From the NCBI GenBank assembly GCA_007123395.1, contig SKLD01000292.1, positions 1-12,217 on the forward strand: 12,217 bases of DNA, given 5' to 3'. The DNA comes from Opitutales bacterium. GTDB lineage: Bacteria > Verrucomicrobiota > Verrucomicrobiia > Opitutales > Oceanipulchritudinaceae. The notes under the pieces were generated by a model. It searched no databases, was not told the DNA's origin, and saw only the letters and a list, made by a program, of their open reading frames with translations. A program made the translations under genes and the position numbers. Within the stretch, counting starts at the first letter, position 1. Every line of letters starts with the position of its first letter. Of the stretch, positions 6,901 to 12,217 are shown piece by piece.

Positions 6901-7183
6901 ATTTAGTTTTTGAATTTTATATTTCTTCAAGAAAATAGTCGTGCTTATCATCCAATGCACAACAGCTCCACACCATGGCGCGCACGAAAGATCCATTGCA
7001 AGCAAAATTTCTTTGAGAAATATAGTTGGTATTGGTGGGGGTTTCTTAGGTTGGGCGGCTGGGATTACCACCGGTGTTGTTCCCCGCGTCGGTGGCGTTC
7101 CCGGTTTTGAGGCATGTAATTTTCGAACAATGTAGTTTTGTGCGGAGGTCCGGGGAATGTTCGGTCCGTCGTACTGCTTCCGC
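6892..7183. other. Gene-free stretch upstream of RAYT and downstream of the giant gene
   Basis: This 292-bp gap has a strongly AT-rich left part (6892-~7030), which must hold the RAYT promoter on the minus strand, and a more GC-rich right part. I could not fix a -35/-10 pair with standard spacing. It contains a palindrome (6891-6900), two related AT-rich inverted repeats (6921-6941 and 7007-7029) and a short direct repeat, ATGTA[A/G]TTTT (7114-7123 and 7130-7139). No clear hairpin with a T-run follows the giant gene's stop. A weak plus-strand frame (6941-7135) is discussed in the findings. Confidence 0.55.
6921..7029. repeat. Two diverged copies of an AT-rich inverted repeat
   Basis: Copy 1 (6921-6941) has TTTCTT-C-AAGAAA at its core; copy 2 (7007-7029) has ATTTCT-TTG-AGAAAT. 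Each core is a perfect 6-bp inverted repeat. The copies are also similar to each other in the same direction: ATTTCTT, then two variable bases, AGAAA, and TAGT[C/T]G after one or two bases. They start 86 bp apart. The shared flank outside the symmetric core argues for duplication rather than two independent palindromes. They lie 30-140 bp upstream of the RAYT start and could be binding sites for its regulator or for RAYT itself. Confidence 0.4.
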
Positions 7184-10100
7184 TCAGGGCAGGTCGATGG
7201 AGAGGCGGAGGAAGCGGGGAGCGCCGGGGGAAAGGTCGAGGTGGTCTTCGATGGTGGCGGCGGCGGGAGTGTTTTCCGCGCCGGTGGAGGACCAGATCGG
7301 TTCCGTGCCCCAGTCGATGAGGTCGTCGCTGGCCCAGACGGCGTAGGTCAGCTCGGGGTCGGCGATGCGCGCGAAGGTGAGGCTCAGGCGGGCGCCCGTT
7401 TCCGTGGGCACGCGGCCCAGGACGGGCAGGAGGTCGCCAGCGGGGGTGGTGGCGTCGCCCCCGAGGGCGTAGCGCAGGAGATGTTCGAGGCCGCCGGTGG
7501 TGCCGGTCGGACCGCCCGTGAGGTTGTTGGCGGCAGCCCAGTCGACGAAGCCGTCGGCGGATGTCGCGGGGAGGAGACGGAGGGCGGCTTCGAAGCGGTC
7601 GAAGGCGAGCGCTTGCGGCGCGGGGGCGGCCATGTCGCGGTCGAGGAGGAAGCCCACAGCGGTGATGTTGCTAAACTTTTTGGCTTCCCACACGACTGCG
7701 CTTGCATCGAAGCGCAGGCCGGTGAGCGGGTTCCATGGCGCGAAGTTGCCGTCCTCGCGGTGGCTTGCGAAGGTCAGCTCGGGCGAACCGACCGCAGTCG
7801 TGGTGACGGCTTCCGATACCCAGTAGGTGCCCGTGCCTTCACGCACGAGCCAGCGCACATCGGCGGGCGCGCCGGGCACTTCGAGGCCGACGAGGCGGAG
7901 GAAGCTATCGTCGCTGAAGACGACGTTGGCGGCATCCCCTCCGTTGAGGAAGTGGTCCTTCGTCCAGAGGGCGGCGAGGTGGAACTGGAAGACGGGCTCG
8001 GGCACACCGGGCCGGACGTTGAAGCCCAAGATGCGCACGGAGCGTCCCTGGTTGCTGGCCACGCGCTCACTGTAGAGACCGATGGCGGTGATGTTGCCAA
8101 AGACCCGGCTCTCAAATTCCAAATCCGCAAGGTTGCCCACGGTATCCGTGCCGGTGACATTGGCAAAGAGACGGACGGGATCGCCGTCGACGGGGGTGTA
8201 GGGCGTCCACTGGATGGCGTCGAGGGAGGCAACGTTGATCTGGCCGGGCTGGCCCAAATACCACTGATCGCCGTCGCGCACGGCGATGGCCCATGCGCCC
8301 GCGCCGCCGACGAGGGACTCGACCTCGAGAGGCACGGCGGCGGCGTTGTGGGCCTCGGGCAGCTCCCACCACACGAGGGTGGCTCCGTGGTCAGAGCCGC
8401 TTGTGGTGTTACTGATTTGAATGAAGTCGCCGTCGGGCGCATTGGAGGTGCGGCCTTCAATGCGCAGGAAGACGTTGGGGACATTGCCCGCATTCCATTG
8501 GGAGATGGCGTGGCCAAAGTGAGGGCTCTCGGGCGGATTGTCGTAGGTCATGTTGGTGACCACGGCGGTGGTGTGCGAGCGGTAGCGAAAGGTGCCTTCG
8601 GTGCCCGCGATAGTCCCCGTCGGCGTGGTTGTGGCGGTGTTGCCGATGTTCATCCAACGGTCGTCGAGGATGTCGTTCGACGGACCCCATGAGACGCGCG
8701 TATCGGAGCCTGCGGGCGCTCCGGCAGCTTCCGGGAGGAGGCGGAAGAAGCCGCCGAAGGTGCGTTCGACAAGGGCCACTTCATCCTGCGCGAAAGCGCC
8801 GATGCGGAGGCCGCCGTAGACGGGCACATCGGTGTAATCCGCCTCGGTGGTGGTGAGTGGCGTGGAGAGGCTGAAGGGGAATTCGAGCTGGCGGTCGTCA
8901 GCCATGCCATTGCCGGAGAGATCGATGGCGCTGACGACGGGGTCGGCACCGCCGCGGATGAGGCCCGGATGGACGGTGTGCCCCCAGTCGACGATGAGGC
9001 GGCTGTCGGGGTCGTCCTCCGTCACCGTCACGTTGACAAAGGACTCCGTATGGTCGCCCTCGTCATCGGTGAGGCGGAGGCGGATGGTGTACTCGCCGGG
9101 CTCACTGAAGGTCGCCGTGGCCAAGGGGCCGGTGGCATCGAAGGTGCCGTTGTTGGTGAAGTCCCACTGGAAGGCGACGATTTCGCCGTCGGGGTCGAAG
9201 GAGGCGGAGGCGTCTAGCTGCACGGCGTGGGGAGCCTGGCCAAGGAGACGGCTCGTCGTGATGGAGGCGACGGGCGGCTGGTTGGGCGGGGGCTCGCCGG
9301 TGATAACGATTTCGCGGGTCGCGACATCGCTGTCGCCGCGGTTGTCGGTGACACGGAGGGCGGCCTCGTAGGTGCCGGGTAAGAGGTAGGTGAACTGGGC
9401 CGTGGCGGCACCCTCGACCCAGGAACCGTCACCGAGGAAGTCCCATTCGTAGGTCTCGATGAAGCCGTCGGGGTCGAAGGAGGCGGAGCCATCGAAATTC
9501 ACCGTGACGGGTGCCTGACCCTCCGTGGGGGTGGCGGCGAAGAGGGCGCTCGGGCGGAGGTTCGCGCCTTCGGCGGAGACGATCTGGATACCGGCCGCGC
9601 CGGGATCGCTCATCTCGGTGAAGGAGATGACGAGGTCGGCGGCGGAAACATCGCGGAAGACGACGTAGGCGGGGCCATCGACCGCATCGGCGGCGCTCGT
9701 CGCGGTTGATTCCTCGAGCACACCATTCCATGCGCCGGTGTCGTCGCGGATGAATTTGGAGACACCGCCGACGGTGATGCGCTGGGTGCGCGGGGGCGAG
9801 CCGCGGGCCCCCGCGAAGTAGACATACACATCGTAGAGGGCGTAGGGAATGTCGCCGATGGTGTAGGTGGCCGAACTGCCGTTGGCAAACCACTGGGTGC
9901 CGAGCATGCGGGCGAGGCCGTTGTCGACGGGTTGGGTGGCGTTGCGGAAATTGCGCGTGCCGGTCGCCGTTACGGAAACGGGGACCGACTGGCCTTGGTT
10001 ATCGAGGACGGCGCCGGCTTCGGCGTTGGATCTGAGGTTGTTCCAATTGCGCGCGGGGCGGGCCCCGGCATATTCGTAAGGCTGGAGATGGAGGGGCAGG

Positions 10101-12217
10101 AAACTCGTCGTGAAGTTGATGTTGATGGAGGGAACCTCCACCGCCGGACGGGCGTCGACCATGCGCGAGAGAGTGGAACGGCCGCCGCGGTCGTCCGTGA
10201 CCGTGAGGGTGACAGCGTAGAGGCCGGGAGCGAAGTGGTGGCTCGTGAACGGACCGACGGATGCAATACCATTACCAAAATCCCAACGGAAATCGATGGG
10301 GTCGCCGTCGGGATCGAAGGACGCGGAGGCGTCGAAAATGAAGAGCCCACCGAGGTCAGTGATCTCGAAGGAGGCCACGGGGTTGCGGTTCGTGAGCGGC
10401 CCCACAGCGATGGTGTGGGTAGAGGAAGCGGCGAGGTTGCCGAGGGTGTCGCGCACATACAGCCGCGCCTGGAAAGTGCCTTCCTCGAAGTAGCGGTGGG
10501 TCACGACGGGGTCGACCGTGTGGAGGGTTTGGCCGTCGCCGAAGTCCCAGAAATAGACGAGCGGGTAGCCGTCGGGGCTGACGGCGGCGCGGGCGTCGAA
10601 GGTCACCGGTTGGCGGCGCTCGGCGCCGGCCGGGGCATCGAAGTCGGCGACGGGCGCGCGGATCTGCGGCTGGGCCCCGGCATCGCCGAAAATCTGGATC
10701 TCATGGATTTCGACAAACCAGCCTTGGGGGGATTGGGCGTGGGGCACGATGTCCCAGCGGAAGCCGGAATATGCGGTCGTGTTGGCGACGGGGAAGGACT
10801 TCGTGTGGCGCGTGCGGCCTTCCCAGTCGATGTCGTTGCGCACATCAATGACCTCCCATGTTACCCCGTCGAGGGTGCCGCTGAAGACGACGTCCTTGGG
10901 GTCGCGGTCATTCCATGCGGGCGGGTTGGTGAGGGTGTATTCGTTGATCACGTAGGCGTGGCGACCGCCGCCGTACTCGAAGTGCAGCTCAATGAAGCCC
11001 TCTGAGGCGTCCACCAGCCAGCGCCCGCTGGTCGGGTCGCCGCGGAAAAGCATGTCGGGCCCGGTCGTGGGAAGAAATTGCCCGCTGGCGGTGGTGCGCT
11101 TGGCGTGGATACGGCTGTAGTCGAGGCGGGCCGGTGGCGCGACCACGCGGATGGTGCGACCGACGGTGAAGAGCGCCCCCGAATCCGTCTGCACCGTGAG
11201 CGTGACGACATGAGTGCCCGCGCCGAAGGTGTGGGAGGCGGTGCGCCCGGCTCCGACGGACCCGCCGCCGAAATCCCAAAGGTAATTGGTGATCTCGCCG
11301 CCGGGCACGGAGGAGGGACCGGCCTCGAAGTTGAGCGTGACCGGTTGGCCGGGGGCCGGTTGGTGGAAGGTCTGCGTGCCCGCCGGATCGTCGGGGATGA
11401 AATTGACCGTTTCCGGCACGATCATCCGCGCGGGATCGGCGCTGACAAGAAAGTCGATCTCGGGGAGGCCCGGTGCCCAGAAGAGATCTTCCGGCATGAT
11501 GGCGCGCAGGCCGAAGGCGGGGCCGCTCCACGACATTTCGAGAAAGGGAAACCATTCGCCGGAGAGCGAGTCGCTGGCGTGAAAAGCGATTTCAAAAGCG
11601 TGGTAGCCCGCCGCCAATCCCACGGCGGACTCTTGTGTGACGGTTCCGCTGAACTTCTTCCCCCGCCCCGTATCAATGACGGTGAGACCGCCGAGGCGGA
11701 GGATGACATTGTCCCGCACTCGCGCGCGGAAGGTGTGGCTGCCACTCTCGGGGACTTTGAGGTAACCGGTGAAGCGGTAGGCAAAGCGGTCGCTCGGGCC
11801 GCTGCGGATGTCGATATTGGGGATGACGCCTTGGTTGAGCGGGCTGAGGGTATTGATATTGCCCATCGTGCGCCGCCAATCGGCAGCGTTGAAGACTTGG
11901 AAAACGACACCCGGCAGGAGGGCCGGATCGGGCTCGGGCGAGAGAGGCAGCTCGGGCGCGCGGCGGCCCTGCGCGTCGAGAATGCTGAGGGGCTTCACGA
12001 GGAGGGCGGACGCGCCCTGCGGATCGGTCACGGTGAGGCGCACCTGGGTGTTGATGGCCTCGGTGTAGGTGTGCGAGGGCGTCGGGCCGGTGGCGGTGGC
12101 CCCGTCGCCGAATTCCCAGAAGAAGCTCAGCGGCTGGCCTTCCGGATCGCTGCTCGCGGAGGCGTTGAAGTTGATCGTTTGGGGGGCGTTGCCACTCTCC
12201 GGGGAGAAAGTGAAAGC
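7184..12217 (-). CDS. Giant modular extracellular protein (PKD/PA14/discoidin-like/malectin-like), 5' end outside the window
   Basis: One frame runs from the right edge to the TGA at 7184-7186, giving at least 1677 residues. The GTG at 12041-12043 is internal, because upstream codons encode a PKD domain. Modules, in residues from the edge: PKD1 1-75 (WEFGDG 34-39); PA14-like 103-243; PKD2 278-360; discoidin (F5/8C)-like 363-513; PKD3 520-606 and PKD4 611-690 (WDFGDG, WDFGNG); malectin/CBM-like 694-884; PKD5 887-973; PKD6 979-1066; an unassigned beta-rich stretch 1074-1207; module A 1208-1401; related module B 1410-1545; and a C-terminal module 1552-1677 (LLRYALGGD, LTYAVWASDDLIDW, RFLRLSIDLP). 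PKD, PA14 and these lectin-like folds are typical of secreted glycan-binding or adhesive proteins. No catalytic domain, signal peptide, LPXTG or PEP-CTERM anchor is visible. An enzyme domain could lie upstream, out of view. It is therefore a probable surface or secreted polysaccharide-binding protein; ligand unknown. Confidence 0.92.
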   Translation of the reverse strand, partial: AFTFSPESGNAPQTINFNASASSDPEGQPLSFFWEFGDGATATGPTPSHTYTEAINTQVRLTVTDPQGASALLVKPLSILDAQGRRAPELPLSPEPDPALLPGVVFQVFNAADWRRTMGNINTLSPLNQGVIPNIDIRSGPSDRFAYRFTGYLKVPESGSHTFRARVRDNVILRLGGLTVIDTGRGKKFSGTVTQESAVGLAAGYHAFEIAFHASDSLSGEWFPFLEMSWSGPAFGLRAIMPEDLFWAPGLPEIDFLVSADPARMIVPETVNFIPDDPAGTQTFHQPAPGQPVTLNFEAGPSSVPGGEITNYLWDFGGGSVGAGRTASHTFGAGTHVVTLTVQTDSGALFTVGRTIRVVAPPARLDYSRIHAKRTTASGQFLPTTGPDMLFRGDPTSGRWLVDASEGFIELHFEYGGGRHAYVINEYTLTNPPAWNDRDPKDVVFSGTLDGVTWEVIDVRNDIDWEGRTRHTKSFPVANTTAYSGFRWDIVPHAQSPQGWFVEIHEIQIFGDAGAQPQIRAPVADFDAPAGAERRQPVTFDARAAVSPDGYPLVYFWDFGDGQTLHTVDPVVTHRYFEEGTFQARLYVRDTLGNLAASSTHTIAVGPLTNRNPVASFEITDLGGLFIFDASASFDPDGDPIDFRWDFGNGIASVGPFTSHHFAPGLYAVTLTVTDDRGGRSTLSRMVDARPAVEVPSININFTTSFLPLHLQPYEYAGARPARNWNNLRSNAEAGAVLDNQGQSVPVSVTATGTRNFRNATQPVDNGLARMLGTQWFANGSSATYTIGDIPYALYDVYVYFAGARGSPPRTQRITVGGVSKFIRDDTGAWNGVLEESTATSAADAVDGPAYVVFRDVSAADLVISFTEMSDPGAAGIQIVSAEGANLRPSALFAATPTEGQAPVTVNFDGSASFDPDGFIETYEWDFLGDGSWVEGAATAQFTYLLPGTYEAALRVTDNRGDSDVATREIVITGEPPPNQPPVASITTSRLLGQAPHAVQLDASASFDPDGEIVAFQWDFTNNGTFDATGPLATATFSEPGEYTIRLRLTDDEGDHTESFVNVTVTEDDPDSRLIVDWGHTVHPGLIRGGADPVVSAIDLSGNGMADDRQLEFPFSLSTPLTTTEADYTDVPVYGGLRIGAFAQDEVALVERTFGGFFRLLPEAAGAPAGSDTRVSWGPSNDILDDRWMNIGNTATTTPTGTIAGTEGTFRYRSHTTAVVTNMTYDNPPESPHFGHAISQWNAGNVPNVFLRIEGRTSNAPDGDFIQISNTTSGSDHGATLVWWELPEAHNAAAVPLEVESLVGGAGAWAIAVRDGDQWYLGQPGQINVASLDAIQWTPYTPVDGDPVRLFANVTGTDTVGNLADLEFESRVFGNITAIGLYSERVASNQGRSVRILGFNVRPGVPEPVFQFHLAALWTKDHFLNGGDAANVVFSDDSFLRLVGLEVPGAPADVRWLVREGTGTYWVSEAVTTTAVGSPELTFASHREDGNFAPWNPLTGLRFDASAVVWEAKKFSNITAVGFLLDRDMAAPAPQALAFDRFEAALRLLPATSADGFVDWAAANNLTGGPTGTTGGLEHLLRYALGGDATTPAGDLLPVLGRVPTETGARLSLTFARIADPELTYAVWASDDLIDWGTEPIWSSTGAENTPAAATIEDHLDLSPGAPRFLRLSIDLP
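7583..8296 (-). repeat. Duplicated protein module inside the giant gene
   Basis: Two segments, 8015-8296 (about 94 residues) and 7583-7852 (about 90 residues), encode related modules. Each has a Trp-x-x-x-Val-Arg-x-Gly opening (WAIAVRDGDQWY and RWLVREGTGTYW), a central W-x-P (QWTPYTPVDGD and PWNPLTG) and a closing F-x-NITA[I/V]G (VFGNITAIGLY and KFSNITAVGFL). At DNA level GCGGTGATGTTGC is identical at 8085-8097 and 7659-7671. Overall similarity is low, so the duplication is old. Confidence 0.6.
9185..9488 (-). repeat. Exact 25-bp DNA repeat in adjacent PKD domains
   Basis: Positions 9185-9209 and 9464-9488 are identical over 25 bp and encode the PKD core SASFDPDG plus flanking bases. A third near-copy is at 10304-10328, with two mismatches. 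The spacing of 279 bp equals one PKD repeat unit (93 codons), so homologous recombination between copies would add or remove one domain in frame. Confidence 0.7.

Noticed and set aside
7134..7141. TAGTTTTG resembling a Bacteroidetes -7 element (TAnnTTTG)
   Set aside because: No gene lies downstream on the plus strand, and the other features of the window do not suggest Bacteroidetes.
7157..8692. 511-codon open frame on the plus strand opposite the giant gene
   Set aside because: It is antisense to a coherent multidomain coding sequence. Its composition (runs of Gly, Glu, Val, Asp) is the mirror of that gene's codon bias, and it has no recognisable domain.
9932..11005. 357-codon plus-strand frame opposite the giant gene
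   Set aside because: It is antisense to the discoidin-like, PKD3, PKD4 and malectin-like coding region. It is low-complexity Gly/Val/Glu/Arg sequence, a GC-driven shadow.
12041..12043. GTG as the start of the giant gene
   Set aside because: The frame continues upstream to the window edge and encodes the first part of a PKD domain (FNASASSDPEGQ, WEFGDG), so this is an internal Val codon.

Overview
The window is a GC-rich bacterial chromosome segment. I infer the PVC group, most likely a Verrucomicrobiota (Opitutae-like) or related Kiritimatiellota/Lentisphaerota genome. The basis is a giant secreted protein built from PKD, PA14 and lectin-like modules, ending in a C-terminal module with a style I associate with Opitutae exoproteins. 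A large RAYT-type transposase and weak or absent Shine-Dalgarno sites at several starts fit this. No rRNA or other taxonomic marker is present, so the placement is moderate at best.

Layout, left to right. Positions 1-1281 (+) hold the 3' part of an unrecognised gene whose frame is open to the left edge. An AT-rich gap (1282-1465) follows and contains a nested inverted repeat. Four forward genes come next: an MFS transporter (1466-3004), a compact MscS-like channel (3009-3884), a CPBP-family intramembrane protease (3962-4696) and a COG0523/CobW-type G3E GTPase (4788-5747). The first two are 4 bp apart and surely co-transcribed; gaps of 77 and 91 bp make joint transcription of all four possible but unproven. 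Three of the four are integral membrane proteins. The GTPase is a soluble metallochaperone-type protein with no obvious metal client nearby.

Between 5748 and 5883 the strand switches. The gap carries a small GC-rich hairpin whose minus-strand 3' side runs into a T-tract, so it could be the terminator of the convergent RAYT gene (5884-6891, -), a REP-like element, or both. Upstream of the RAYT gene lies an AT-rich, gene-free stretch (6892-7183). It has a 10-bp palindrome touching the RAYT start codon and two diverged copies of an AT-rich inverted repeat.

From 7184 to the right edge (-) is the 3' part of a single gene with at least 1677 codons. It encodes an extracellular modular protein with six PKD domains interleaved with PA14, discoidin-like and malectin-like beta domains, a duplicated module of unknown function, and a C-terminal module. 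No catalytic domain and no N-terminus lie in the window. It is probably a surface or secreted adhesin or carbohydrate-binding protein, or the C-terminal part of a polysaccharide-degrading enzyme.

I see no CRISPR array, tRNA, rRNA, toxin-antitoxin pair, phage gene or clear defence system. The most interesting material is the architecture of the giant protein with its orphan modules, and the possible RAYT-linked repeat structures.
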